From positions 39,812,190 through 39,876,189 of the forward strand of contig CM045761.1 in assembly GCA_025200525.1 (NCBI GenBank): DNA of 64,000 nucleotides, given 5' to 3'. Within the stretch, counting starts at the first letter, position 1. Each line of letters opens with the position of its first letter. Below are positions 20,838 through 32,535 of the stretch, in pieces. Origin of the DNA: Camellia lanceoleosa. Its lineage: Eukaryota > Streptophyta > Magnoliopsida > Ericales > Theaceae. The position numbers were made by a program, and so were the translations under genes. Below the pieces are notes generated by a model. It did not search any database, was not told the DNA's origin, and saw only the letters and a list, made by a program, of their open reading frames with translations.

Positions 20838-21533
20838 GTAATTTCATTAATTACCCACTTTCATACTTGTATTTTTGAACTTGATCATGATACCAATTTG
20901 CCTATATATATGCGTGTTTTGTGATAGATTGTTTAAAAATAGCAAAAGTTAAAATTTTTCCTCTTCAATTGCTAGCTAAATAGCTCAACAAAGTTAGTCA
21001 GAATTATTATTTTTTTCTTGCCTTCAAACTGTTTGATAAAATGTCTCTTAGAAACTACTTAGTGTAAAACACCCTTTTGGACCCATTCCCTATTTGGGAT
21101 GGAGGACAAAGTCAAAGTTAAATAATTCTTATAATACAATTGATCACTAAGCAAAGCACATAACCACATACTTGGATTTTCCTGAATAGGCAATAAACAA
21201 TAACAATATTGAGCCTTTTTTTTTTGGTCCTTGATAGAAAATGATGAGTTTAATCCCCATATAGTAATAAGTCTAAAAAGGACTTGTTAATGAAATTGAC
21301 TGACTAGTCAAATGAAGTTTATAAAATTTAAAGTACATGGAGGTCAATAGATTAAAAGTAATAATGAGTTCATCATGAAAGATAAAAGAAAGCAATATAT
21401 AAAACAAAAAGAAAAGCTGTGTTTTTTCTCCTATGCAAGTGAACAATTCATAGAAGATGGAAGGTGTACCAATTCATAGAAGATGGAACAAAAAAATTAA
21501 TATTATATTTTTATCCACTAAATAATTAGTAAC

Positions 21534-22018
21534 CAAAAAGACAGTAAATATTTTTAGTAACTAAATAGTTAGTAGCTAAAAAAAAATAAAATGAATAACA
21601 AAACTTTTGGCGACTAAAATTTTAGTAGCCAAATAAAAAAAATAGACTTTAAGCGACTAAATTTTTAGTAGTTAAAAAAAATTACACTTTAGGCGACTAA
21701 AACATTTAGTCGCTGAAAATGCGATATAAATTTTTTTTTAAAGCTTTTGGCGACTAAAAGATTGGTCGCCAATTTAGACTATCAACGACTAAATTTTTTT
21801 TTGTCGCCAATACCTTTACTTTTGGCGACTACTTATTTAGTCACCAATTTAAGACTTTCGGCAACTAAAATTTTTTTTGTCACCAATACCTTCGCCGATC
21901 GTCTTTCCGCGACCAGGTTGACGATCAAACTATTTAGTTGGGAAAACCTTTTGACGACCAAAAATATGACTTTTGACAACTAAAAATTTAATCGCTAAAA
22001 ATATAATTTTTTGTAGTG
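21534..22018 (-). repeat. CACTA right terminus and sub-terminal repeats
   Basis: Dense TTTGGCGACTAAA / TTTAGTCGCC words in both orientations lead to the terminus TTTTTTGTAGTG at 22018, the inverted form of CACTACAAAA. It mirrors 4660-5165. Confidence 0.65.
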
Positions 22019-24313
22019 CAAGTTGCCAAAGGAAGGCTAACTTTTGCACGGTGAGGTGTGCCATGTTTTTCTTTGTTTCAACAAATGTGCCGTACAAAAC
22101 AATTTCCACTATCCAATCAAAACTTATTCAAACGTGTGAGTATTTTCACCAAAACTTTCAAAATTGTGTTAAATTTATTTTAAAAAGTTTAAGTTGAAAT
22201 TACCTTATGTAAATTTGACATATTTAAAAGAAATATTCACCATGGAAAATTTATTATTTTAACATTTTTACCTTTTTTCTATAAAAAAAAAAAAAAAAAA
22301 AAATCTATAGATTCTTATTATTAAAATAATAAAAATAAAAACCCAACTTGTTTTCAATCATATTTTGTACTATTCTTATTTTCCAGGATGACCAATTGCT
22401 AAACCAATTATGCTTATTTCCACACAAAAAAAAAAAAAAAAAAGGGCTCTATGATAGTGATAACTATGTAGCTCAAAAAAATCAGCAGACCACTCAAGCC
22501 ATTCCAGCCAATGATTCAGTCAAGGAAATTGAATGAATCATTCCATAATCAAATGAGATTCCATTGTAGATTTTTTGCCATAATAGTTGTGATCTTATTC
22601 TATTTTTTTTTTTTTTGGTGCATAATTTCAGCCTGTACAGTTGTGATAATTCCCTTATTGATTGTAAATCATTGACTATATATATAAACTAAAGAATCAC
22701 CAAAGGAATGGGGTGAATTCTCTTTCATAAATACTCTTTTCTACTGTTTTTTTTTTTCACTCTCAACCCATAATACATGTTTGTGTGTCATTGGAATGTG
22801 CTCAATCTATTGTTGATTTTATCTTATTGTTTCATGTTGCTTAAATGTTTAATTTCAAAATATTTTGGATTTTATCTTTTTGTGTTTTTCTGGGTTCAAT
22901 TTGAATTCTTTTTCATGCATTTGTATTTTATGATTTGTAGCTAGAAATTTAAGGAAAAGTAAAGAGGAGAAGAAAAATGTTTGAAGCTTTATGCTCCAAG
23001 TTAGTTGTTGATTCTTAAAAATGAAAATTTTGTTTTGGAAATCAAAATTCTGTGTCTAAATATATTATGTATATATATATATATATATATATTCATTATA
23101 TAATATAAGCAAAAACGTTGTCGGATTTTTGTGATTCAAATCTCCAAACTTTTTTCTCAATTTGTTGAATTTAGAAAATATAAAAATACATATGTCAAGA
23201 AATTATTGGTCATTGGTCATTTGATCACTATGGCAACACATTTACATTTAAACTTAACTCTTTTAAAATATTTTTTTTTATGGAAATCAAGTAAAACTTT
23301 TTTATATTTCAAAATACCAAAATTCATGTCATTATTAATTTATTGATCAATAAGGTAATATATTCCCTAAAATCATGATACTTTTTTTAAATTTATAGTA
23401 TGAAAATACACATGTTATAAAATAATAAAATTAATAAATAATAGATTTTATTAATCATGATATTCTTTTTAAAATTTATTTACATATCTACTATCTATTT
23501 AACAAAATGTTATGGGCTCTTTAATTATATTATTAGTTGTTCTTTGTTTATTATTTTTTCCATTTAATTGAAAATTTTTGTTAATCAATATGGTAAGTAT
23601 TTAAATTTTTTTTGATTATGATCCTGAATCTTTAATGAGCAGTAATCCAACTTTAATTTCTACAATAGAAAACATATATATTTAGAAATTATCACTTTAT
23701 TTTTTATTGACAAATTAAACTATACTTATTGTTAATAGTGAGTGATAATTTTTCCAAATCTATTATTATCTATACGTTAACACAAAATGACTTTCTATCT
23801 AAAATGTTCTAAGAAATTCAAAATATTAATTTAAATTTATAAAAATTAATAAATACATGTCTCATAAGATTATTAACTCATCCAAACCTATGTAATTTAA
23901 AGTTTAAAAAATAATTAGATGAAAAGTTCATATTTAAGCCAAATCTAATTTAAACAATAACTAATAAAATTTGAAGTTCAAATTTAAAAATATATATATA
24001 TGAAAATATATATATATATATATATATATTTTTCATATAAATATTCTATAACATAAATGAAATTTTCATGAGAAACACATTTGTGAAAGAATCTATGCAT
24101 AGTAACATATATCTCTTCTTGCTTAAGATTTAGTTATTTAAATTTGCAATCTACACTGTAACAAAAAAATTGCAATCAACAACAAGAATGTTCAAAATAT
24201 AATGTTAATAATTTTTTCTGATCACATTTGACATAACGCTTTACATGAAACAAATTATATACATATATATATATATCATGTGGAGCCTATCACATAATGT
24301 GATTAATGTCATG
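22019..24313. other. AT-rich spacer with no convincing gene
   Basis: Contents are A/T homopolymers and TA runs (about 23065-23095 and 23990-24030). A 62-residue plus frame at 22348-22536 ends with GLYDSDNYVAQKNQQTTQAI and starts after a TTTTCCAG acceptor-like word. It could be a relict exon but is not recognised. Confidence 0.45.
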
Positions 24314-24316
24314 TAA

Positions 24317-24903
24317 GACCATCTCCAACGGTTAACCAAATCCAACACCAAATTTAAATTTTGATGAAAAAGGCCCCTTTTCATGCTCCAACCGTTTCAT
24401 CAGATTGATATCAAATTCGACCAAAGAAATCTTTCACCAAACCGAGTACAAAGCGAAGTATTTCAAAGAATTATCACATCGATCGTTGGGATGAGAGAAC
24501 CGGGCGACCATCCGGGTGACCAACCGGTTGACCAACCGGTCACCCCAGAAAAATTTTCAGAAAGTTCACTAAACGGTTCAAACAGTCCCAAAAAAAAAAA
24601 AAAAATTTTTTTTTGCCTAGGTGGTCGACCACCCGGTCGACCGGCCGGTTGACCACCCGGTCGACCACCCAGGAGTCCAAAAAGTTCAGTTCAAAAGGTT
24701 CAAACCGGTTTTAAAAAAAAAAAAATTTGGGCTTCACCGGTTGACCGGCCGGTTGACCGGCCGGTCACCCAACCGGTTGCCCGGCGCCAATTTGGTGAAA
24801 CGAATTTGATGAAAACTGTTGGAGCGCGAAGTATCAAATCAAGGAAATCGCACATTTTTTACTCAAATCTGATGAAACTTTTGCTGAACCGTTGGAGATG
24901 CTC
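24317..24903. mobile_element. PIF/Harbinger-like MITE with GC-rich internal repeats
   Basis: Termini are GACCATCTCCAACGGTT and, reversed, GAGCATCTCCAACGGTT, with an exact TAA target duplication (24314-24316 and 24904-24906). The interior contains three clusters of CCGGTTGACC / GGTCGACC words (24500-24545, 24620-24672, 24738-24785) separated by poly-A/T. Plus frames across them give Val-Asp-Arg-Pro repeats that I regard as non-coding. Confidence 0.75.
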
Positions 24904-25022
24904 TAAGATGCCACATATGATATCCAAATATGAAAACTAACATAACTCAATTTAAAAATCTATTAAAGATACATAATTTAAAGTGAGTTATGCATAACAA
25001 TGAGTAAAAATATATGTACTTA

Positions 25023-25171
25023 GGCTTGTTTTGAAAAGTAAGAAAAAAGTTAATTTATTAATTTTTTTTACTACTTTTTAAAATAATAATAATAAAAAAA
25101 AAGATAGTATAATCTAAATTAATTAATAAACTAATAAATTGACTTTTTTTCATCTTCAAAAAAAAAAAGCC
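25023..25171. mobile_element. Small PIF/Harbinger-like MITE
   Basis: Termini are GGCTTGTTTTGAAAAG and, reversed, GGCTTTTTTTTTTTGAAG, with an exact TTA duplication (25020-25022 and 25172-25174). The interior is an AT-rich inverted repeat (TTAATTTATTAA words). Confidence 0.65.
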
Positions 25172-25174
25172 TTA

Positions 25175-26027
25175 ATTTACTGCATAGCATTCTATCCTAC
25201 ACTGGCGCGAGAGTGTATAAATAAGATATTTTCATCCCCAAATTTCAACTCTGGATCAAATGAGATGTCCAATTCGATTAAAAAATTATAAAGGCTGACT
25301 AAACTTTTTATTAATGGGCTAGGCATTGACTAATAAAATGTTCTAAGATAGTTCATGGTCAGGAGGATCTAAGCCAAATATGTTTGGCTATGTAGATTAG
25401 CTAAATTTAATATTTTATATATAAATATAAGTGAACTTAAGGATTTAACAAAATGGTGGCGATAAGCCAACGATTATTGAAAGAAAAGTTATAATGCCTA
25501 GTAAGGGAAGGCGTGATTATTCGGTATTTTCAGAATATAGATACGTGGTGTTTTATTAGGTTTTGATTAGTAGAGAGGGATAAGAGCCCGTAATTTACAT
25601 TGGGGATAAGGAAATAGCATGGGACTAAATAATTAATTATTAATTTAAAATATGACTACGTGATATTCCGAGATTACAAAATGAATATGAGAGAGGATAA
25701 GAAAATGATCTGCCAAAGATAACAAGTGTTAGAAAATCTGAAAGTTATCATTCATTGGATGAAGGCTGATTTGTGGGATGACACAGGGATATGGGTCGCT
25801 GGTATTTTGTTGTCTATCCCTCTCGTTTCGTTACTTCTCATTTCGTTACTGAATTTGATTTTGATTTAAACATATTATGCTTGACCGAGTTCTAAAAAAA
25901 ATAATAAAAAAACATTACAAGAAGAAACAAATAAAATTAATTATTATATACACAGTCTACTATATCATTAGATGCATCTAATATATATGGCAAATTAAAA
26001 TTATAAAATCTTTACGGAAAAAGAGTA
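25175..26027. other. Spacer without a recognisable gene
   Basis: Mixed AT-rich sequence. I see no frame with family resemblance and no terminal repeats. Confidence 0.5.
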
Positions 26028-27062
26028 GTTCTGTTTGGTTTAGTTTTAGAATTGTAATTTTAATCAAAAAAAATTTAAAATTTATGATCAAATATATAAC
26101 TCAAAACTCAATTTAAAAATTATTTTCAAAACTCATAACCAAACACACAATTCAAAAACTATTTTCAAAACTCATAACTAAACAGACAACTCAAAATTCT
26201 TTTCAAAACTCATAATCAAATTCTTTTTAAAACTCTATTATAAAAATATAAAAAAATCAATTTATTTTATTTTTTAAAATTATGATTTAAGTGTGGAGTT
26301 GTGTTTTAAGTTATGAGTTTTCAATTAAGTTTTAAAAAGAGAAAAATTATTTTGTTATAAGTTTTGAAAAAGAGTTTTGAGTTGTATTTTTTTAATATGC
26401 ATTGTATTTCATACAATTGTGCGCTGTATTTTTTTGAAATATTTGAGTTGTATTTTTTTAAATATTTAAAAATTTTAAAAATTTATTTATTTTTTAAATA
26501 TATAATTTTTATTTTAAATATTTTTATTTTTTTATTTTAAATATTTTATTTTATTTTATAAATAATTTTTTAAATTTTAAAATTTTTTAGATTTTTTTTT
26601 TAAAAAATTACTTTTTAAAAATTTTTAAATAATTTGAATCGCCATATACATCTAAATCATAACAAATTATTTAGCCAATACTTTAAAAAAAAATAACAAA
26701 ATAATTATAAATAACAAAATAAAAAAATGAATTTTTTTAATAGAATTTTGAAAAGAGTTTGGTTATGAGTTTTGAAAAAACAATTTTGAATTGAATTTCG
26801 AGCTATGTATTTGATTATGAGTTTTGAAAATAGTTTTTAAATTGAGTTTTGAGTTATGTATTTGGTTATGATTTAAGGAGTTGTGTATTGAGTTTAAAAT
26901 TTTTTTTAAAAAAATAATTTTCAAAAACTTCAAAATACAACTCAAAACTCTTTTCAAAACTCATAATCAAATAATTTTTTTTTCAAAATTCAACTCACAA
27001 CTCCACACTTAAATCACAATTCCACACTTTAATTGTGATTCTAAAACCAAGCTAAACGGAGC
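26028..27062. mobile_element. MITE-like element of about 1 kb with long inverted arms
   Basis: The left GTTCTGTTTGGTTTAG and the reversed right GCTCCGTTTAGCTTGG continue into shared TTTTAGAAT words. Both arms contain many copies of CAAAACTCATAATCAAA, on the left in one orientation and on the right mainly in the other. No exact target duplication and no coding sequence. Confidence 0.5.
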
Positions 27063-27449
27063 CAATGTATTTATATTTTATCCTAAGTGCAGTTTTTATT
27101 CCTTAAAAAAAAAAGTACAATTTTTTTTGTAATTTATCATATTTCTATTTAATTTATACTATTTAAGTTATGATACATTATTTGTTATTTAGAACGCAAA
27201 ACATAGCATTGATTGTAGGGGGAAAATGATTGAAAACAAAAACACCCTATAAGTGAAATTTTAATGAAAATAGTTAAAATTTACTCTAATTTTTTTATTT
27301 TTGTATATTTTAATGTTGGGCGTTTAGTTGAAAATTCTAATTTAAATTTTTTTGGTGGAATAGTCACCTACTAAAATAACAAACTTAAATAAAATGACCA
27401 AAATATATCTCTCTCCTCTCCCTCTCTCCACCTCCTCTTCCGACGCCTC
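27063..27449. other. AT-rich spacer
   Basis: Nothing recognisable, apart from a CT/CTCC-rich segment from about 27410 that belongs to the low-complexity end of the fragment to the right. Confidence 0.4.
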
Positions 27450-27767
27450 CTACGCCTCCTCTTCCGACGCCTCCCACGTCGTCGCGTCCTCCTCCGCCAC
27501 CGTGACTGCCGCGTAATCTCTGTGCTTCTTCTGCCACCGGAAATCACCGCCATGTCTGTCAGCGTCCAGATGTGTGCTCTGAACCACTGCCATGATAGAA
27601 ATGACGAACTGTCCGATATCCGAACCCGACAATGCACGGTAGCAATCGACTTCTAGAACCGCCATCTCGATTGAGTCTTTAGATCCGATATAATCAAAGC
27701 TTGTGAAGATTTCTCTCTGCGTCCCTTCGATCGTGACGATGCCTTGGCCTCTTTTTGAGATCGAAAT
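27450..27767 (-). pseudogene. Minus-strand open frame cut by a retrotransposon, unidentified
   Basis: From the insertion site at 27767 a minus frame runs about 105 codons (core VDCYRALSGSDIGQFVISIM) and ends in an acidic tail. Base composition is richer in GC than the neighbourhood. The LTR retrotransposon has entered at GAAAT, and on its other side (30808-31130) the minus strand looks like a CT-rich leader. A small host transcription unit may have been split. I do not recognise the peptide, and the whole could be chance. Confidence 0.3.
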
Positions 27768-28242
27768 TGTTAGAATTGGGGATCCCGCCCAAGACTTTCC
27801 AGAAATTATACCAAGCAGAAAAACACACACATACCCAAGGAAACACCATATTTAACGTGGTTCGGCCTCAATGCCTATGTCCACGAGAGAGTAACCGGTT
27901 ATCACTATAACAATGGAGAGATTATAGAAAGATTACAATAGAGGAGAAGCTCACACTATCCTCACTCAGCCACTCTCCTGTCTCCCTCGCTCACACTGAG
28001 AGAGACGGTCTCTCCGCCTCACATCTCTCAGTCTCTTTGGTTTGCTCGGTTTGCTCTCTTTGTATACTTTCCCCTCAACCTCTATTTATACATATCATGA
28101 GGGAATGAAGTTGGGACAGCAATGGTGAGTGGATTGGTTAGTGGGGAGGTGCCACTCCCACTCTCTCTAAAGTATTCTCCAACCACCCTACTCTCTCTAA
28201 AGTAGGTTAGCCACTCACATGGGATAATGAATATATCCAACA
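27768..28242 (-). repeat. 3' LTR of the minus-strand element
   Basis: It matches 30327-30802 along its full length with scattered substitutions. It ends TTCTAACA on the minus strand. The TATAAATAG box lies at 28082-28090 in complement. Confidence 0.85.
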
Positions 28243-28260
28243 AATCACCCCCTCAACCCA
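28243..28260 (-). other. Polypurine tract
   Basis: Minus-strand TGGGTTGAGGGGGTGATT directly abuts the 3' LTR, the position of second-strand priming in LTR retrotransposons. Confidence 0.6.
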
Positions 28261-29931
28261 TGTGAGGTGATCCAATACACACACTACTGCTAATCTTATC
28301 ACGGCCAAATTTCAACATAGTTTGCATCTCCTCACTGAGACGTTTGCATCGCCTAAAGCTAGAGATAACACACCAGAGATACAAGAGGATGAAGGAATCT
28401 TACATCCTCAACTCAACTCATACCACTCTTTAATTTGGAGAGAGCCTCTCCTTCTATCTTCCACAGATCTCTTCCACGCTTCATGTCTTGGATGTCTTCA
28501 CTTGCTATCCTTGAACTTACGTAACCAATATATCCTGCACCCCCTAATTGAATGTCCTACACCCCCTACTGGGATGCCCTTGACTGTCATGTATTACCTC
28601 GCAGGACCAGTTATTGGAGCAATAGAAAACTCGTTGTTTATCCCATCAACGTCCTCTATCTTCTTTGCTCGGAGCTTTTCCTCTGAACTATCAGCCTTTG
28701 CCCTCTGCGCCGAACAACCTCCTAGCGTTTCCACATACGCCGTTATGCGTGCTTTTGCGATCCACGATTTGTCATCAACAGATTGATGGTTGACAGTAGC
28801 TTCATTTGTCAAAGCATCGTCAGCTATGCAATTTCTTGCATAGTGCTCGCACCCATGGCTTATGGTCTCCCTACGTCGAGCTCGCTTGAGAGATCTGCAT
28901 CAACTCTATCCTCCGCTGCCATGGAACTAAAGAAACCACCATAGAGAAAAAAAGGCTTACCACTCCTAGGCGCGCACTCTTGCATTTTACTCGTCTCAAT
29001 TTCTTTGTCTGGAAGTTCTTGTGAACTATCAACAACCCGTTGCTACACACTCTTCTCGCGCCTCTGTACAACACTCTAGCATACCCTTACACTATTGCAC
29101 GTCTGCATTTGTGCTTCTGCGCTTAGTTTGCTCCTCCGCAACTATTGTTCTACGCGTCCACATACCATCAATACTTACTCATATCTGATGGCTCCAATAG
29201 CCACAAAGATTTCCTTGAGCCTGTACTTGTTGCCAAATCATCTATCCATCGATGAATGGACTTTTGATTGAACCAAATCTTCGATCAACTCAGGAGATAA
29301 GCATCTCCGCAATCCTCTCGATCGACCAATCGATCTCCCTTGATTTGCCATTTGATCAAGTTGATCTCCTTTGGTCTTCAATGATCTATCTCGATTTGTA
29401 TCTGGTTGTCCAATCTGGTCAGAATCTGCCCATTCTAACCTCTTCAATGAATCCGCAATGTTCCACAATATCCAGCAACCTTCTTACGGTTATTGAAGAT
29501 GACAAACTTTCATGTTTGACAAACTTTAAAAATTGTTCAGAATTTCACTATTCTAACCTCGCGGTTGCATATAGAACGATCCGTTTAGCTAGGACCAACT
29601 TTCGCTGCACTTCCAGGGACCTCACTGAAAAAAAAACATCCCCAAAAGTTGAGCCACACCACAATTTTCTAAAAATTCTGGGCCAAATTGCAATTTTCAA
29701 AAGTTCAGGAAATATTTCGTGTTCCAACAGAATATTCCATCCACTGCCCCTGACGCCGTCTGCCACTTTGATCTTCTTTTTTATAGAAAACTCCGATTTA
29801 AAAATTTGACCTTACAGATGTGTCCGGAATACTCCAAATAGTTGAAAAGTACTATTGGATCGTCAGAAATAAACTCTGAATGGCTTAGCAAAAGCCAAAA
29901 CAGTTTGGACGCCTCAAATCTACGGCTACAC

Positions 29932-30003
29932 CTTAGCCGCGTAGCACTAGATCACTCCTCTCGCGGTTACACCTTAGTCGCGAAGCACTGGATCAATCCT
30001 CCG
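29932..30003. repeat. Two-copy 41-bp tandem with hairpin cores
   Basis: Each unit contains TACACCTTAG between GC-rich arms (CGGCT/AGCCG in the first, CGCGG/TCGCG in the second), followed by CACTRGATCAMTCCTC. It lies in the leader region of the minus-strand retrotransposon. Confidence 0.6.
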
Positions 30004-30311
30004 TGTGTTGACGTCATCGGCTTGGTCAGCGGCGCGGCGCGGCTCGGCTCGGCTCGGTCAACGACTAGTCAGCGGCGCATGACGTCACGTTGATGTCAAA
30101 CCCATGCGCCTTTCCACTCGTCTTCTTCCTTCGACGGCGCGTGGGGCGCGTGTCTGCGCGTGATTCTCAGTTGTTGAGGCTCTGCTTTGCATTTCTAGAC
30201 TCCTTTCGTCGAGACCTTGCTCCTGGTATGCTCAAAATCTGATTTCGAGCAATTTGATTTTTGGGCAGTTTCAAAAAACACTCTATTTTTGTTTCGAAAC
30301 GCCACCAACGA

Positions 30312-30324
30312 GGCTCTGATTTCA
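30312..30324 (-). other. Primer-binding site, initiator tRNA-Met type
   Basis: Minus-strand TGAAATCAGAGCC differs at two bases from the usual TGGTATCAGAGCC and lies two bases inside the 5' LTR border. Confidence 0.6.
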
Positions 30325-30326
30325 CT

Positions 30327-30802
30327 TGTTGGGGATCGGGGATCCCGCCCAAGACCTTCCAGAAATTGTACCATGCAGAAAAACACACATACACCCAAGG
30401 AAACACCATATTTAACGTGGTTCGGCCTCAATGCCTATGTCCACGAGAGAGTAACCGGTTATCATTATAACAATTGAGAGATTACAAAAAGATTACAATA
30501 AATGAAGAGCTCACACGATCCTCACTCAGCTACTCTCCCGTCTCTCTCACTCACACCGAGAGAGGTGGTCTCTCCGCCTCACATCTCTCACTCTCTTTGG
30601 TTTGCTCGGTTTGCTCTCTTTGTCTACTCTCCCCTCAATCTCTATTTATACATATCATGAGGAAAGGAAGTTGGGACAGCAATGGTGAGTGGATTGGTTA
30701 GTGGGAAGGTGCCACCCCCACTCTCTCTAAAGTACTCTTCAACCACCCCACTCTCTCTAAAGTGAGTTAGCCACTCACATAGGATGATGAATACATCCAA
30801 CA
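30327..30802 (-). repeat. 5' LTR of the minus-strand element
   Basis: It starts TGTTGGATG on the minus strand and ends GGGGATCCCCGATCCCCAACA-like (minus). It is the partner of 27768-28242. Confidence 0.85.
30642..30650 (-). promoter_or_regulatory. TATA box of the 5' LTR
   Basis: TATAAATAG on the minus strand, about 150 bp into the 5' LTR as expected for U3. The copy in the 3' LTR is intact too. Confidence 0.6.
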
Positions 30803-30807
30803 GAAAT

Positions 30808-32010
30808 CCCTCTTTTCTAAGTTCTCTCTCTATGTGAATGTATATGTATATGTATATATATAATTTTTTTTTTCTTCATCTATGATAAATCTGCATGAAT
30901 GAAAGATTGAAAGAAACAAAGATATCGATCAATAAAAGAGAAGATGATCAAAGTGGGGTTTTGTTGATAGTGGAGATGTGATCTGAAAAATGGGAGTTTG
31001 AAAAATGAAAAAAGTGGTGTTTTTCTAGGTTCTCTCTCTCCGTGGTGTGTTGATTCAGTAATTTAGTGTATGAGTGAAATCGAATAAAGAAATTGGAAAG
31101 AGGAATGGTAGTAGATCCAACACAGATCTGTGAGATTTTTAACAGATAGTAGGAATCCTGTTGGATTTGAATACAGATAGGTTGGAAAGATTTGATCAGC
31201 TAATAAAATATGTTTAAAATTTAAATAGATAAAAAAAATTAAATAGATAAAAAAAAACTAACAGATAATAAAATTTGAACAAATATTTAAATAGATGGGG
31301 AAATTTTTGAATATATAGGGAAAAAATTTTGAATAAATAGTCAACGAAAGTCAACAGAAAAATTAAGGAGTAAAATTAAAAACAAAATATTCTCCAAAAC
31401 TAACAAAAGACTTTTCGCCAAACAATTTCACAAATTGTGGACCTTTCATTAACAAAAAAATATTAATTGGAACTAATGTCTTATAACCTCCTTAACTTAG
31501 ACTTTTTCAACAATTTTCTCTTTAATGTTTTACTACTTAATTTTAAATTTAATTGTTAATTATCTAGTTCTTTATTATTGTATTACCATATTTGTGTTTT
31601 TCATATTTATCTCCTCTAAAGGACTCATAATATAACACTTTGAATTGTGTGTTCTTTTCTGAGCATAGCATTTGAGTTTGGCGACAAGATTGAAGTGGAA
31701 TAATAAAAAATTATATTTCTTTCGTTTGTCAGATATTTTCTTCCTTTGGAATTGGAAAATCTTACCTTTTGAGAGTAGAAAAGTCTCCAAATTTGAAAAG
31801 CAAATAATGTGTATTGTCATAGTTATTTGCATGCCATCAAAAAAAGAAAAAATTTCATGAAAAGATAAGCGTGACAATTCATATTGGATGTAATCATAGG
31901 AGTCTTTACTTGCTTGAGCATCTTTCTTTACAAAACAATCTAAAAATTTTGCATCATATGCTAATAATAATTGATGGTGGCAATTTTGTGCCGTAGAGAG
32001 AGATTGAAAA
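30808..32010. other. Spacer; leader-like CT-rich stretch then AT-rich DNA
   Basis: On the minus strand 31120-30808 is pyrimidine-rich with AGAGAGAGAACCTAG words, resembling a plant 5' leader. A TATG/TATA run lies near 30840. From 31150 on I see only AT-rich sequence. Confidence 0.35.
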
Positions 32011-32015
32011 TAAAA

Positions 32016-32021
32016 TTTATT
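32016..32021 (-). terminator. Poly(A) signal of the acyltransferase-like gene
   Basis: AATAAA on the minus strand lies about 65 bases after the stop codon of the three-exon gene, a normal distance for a plant near-upstream element. Confidence 0.5.
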
Positions 32022-32086
32022 TAGGGCAAATCTACATATTACCCCTTAGAGAACATGTTCAGTACCACAACCAAATGAAACAAGAA

Positions 32087-32535
32087 TTAGCTTCCACACT
32101 CCACAAGAACCCTCTTCATATCCTCAACCAGCTCTTCCATCTGCTCCCTCGAATGCAACGGCGAAGGATACACGCACATGCAATCCAATGCACCATCACG
32201 TACAGTGTCAAATATGGCAATGGACGGCCCAACTCCGTGCACAGAAGCGCACCCCATGTAGTCCTTCAATCCGACCTCTCTGTGCATTTCACGAGAATGG
32301 TCGATCACGGGGTCCTCAAACACAGAGATGAATGAAGTCCTCATGGACGATGAAGGAGTCAAACCAGGGTTGTCAATGACCTTGCACATGAGGAAATTAA
32401 TGTCTGCCATGTCAGAGAAATGCTTATTGTTCTTCTTTGAGTTCGCGAACGCATTGTATGTTCTCATTGCTAGCTCCCAAAGCGTTTCTCCCCCTTTTAT
32501 GTCATGTGTGTTTAGGGTGGCAGAGTGGTAAAACC
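32087..32535 (-). CDS. Exon 3 of the acyltransferase-like gene
   Basis: It codes residues 320-468 and ends in TAA at 32089-32087. It begins after GATTCAG| and completes codon 320 (Gly), followed by FYHSATLNTHDIKGGETLWE. It includes SVHGVGPSIAIFDT, likely the core region near the active-site tunnel. Confidence 0.8.

Larger units (their letters stand above)
4660..22018. mobile_element. Candidate CACTA (En/Spm) element, heavily nested
   Basis: The left terminus CACTACAACAAAA (4660) and the right terminus TTTTTTGTAGTG (ending 22018) are inverted to each other and have the CACTA form. Both are followed inward by about 0.5 kb of sub-terminal repeats of alternating orientation built on GGCGACTAAA / TTTAGTCGCC. 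No transposase is recognisable between them. The interior is occupied by Helitron copies, a solo LTR and gene fragments. The flanking triplets are CAC and CAA, so the 3-bp target duplication is not exact. The alternative is two separate CACTA remnants that happen to face each other. Confidence 0.4.
27768..30802 (-). mobile_element. Non-autonomous LTR retrotransposon (Ty1/copia-like), complete
   Basis: Two direct LTRs of 475 and 476 bp (27768-28242 and 30327-30802) enclose 2.1 kb. Exact GAAAT target duplications lie at 27763-27767 and 30803-30807. On the minus strand the LTR reads TGTTGG...CCCAACA or TGTTGG...TTCTAACA, with a TATAAATAG box. A primer-binding site for initiator tRNA-Met (TGAAATCAGAGCC) follows the 5' LTR, and a purine tract, GGGTTGAGGGGGTGATT, precedes the 3' LTR. 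The interior has no recognisable gag, protease, integrase, RT or RNase H, so it depends on enzymes made elsewhere. Copia affinity rests on the LTR start and end and the primer site, and is inference. Confidence 0.8.

Noticed and set aside
24383..24809. Plus frames with Val-Asp-Arg-Pro repeats
   Set aside because: They are translations of the CCGGTTGACC repeat inside a MITE, interrupted by poly-A runs.
28322..28786. 154-codon plus-strand open frame inside the LTR element
   Set aside because: It lies antisense to the element, has no family resemblance and covers the region before the purine tract; more likely a chance frame.
29252..29809. 185-codon plus-strand open frame inside the LTR element
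   Set aside because: Antisense to the element, no recognisable motif, and the minus strand has equally weak frames; not supported as a gene.
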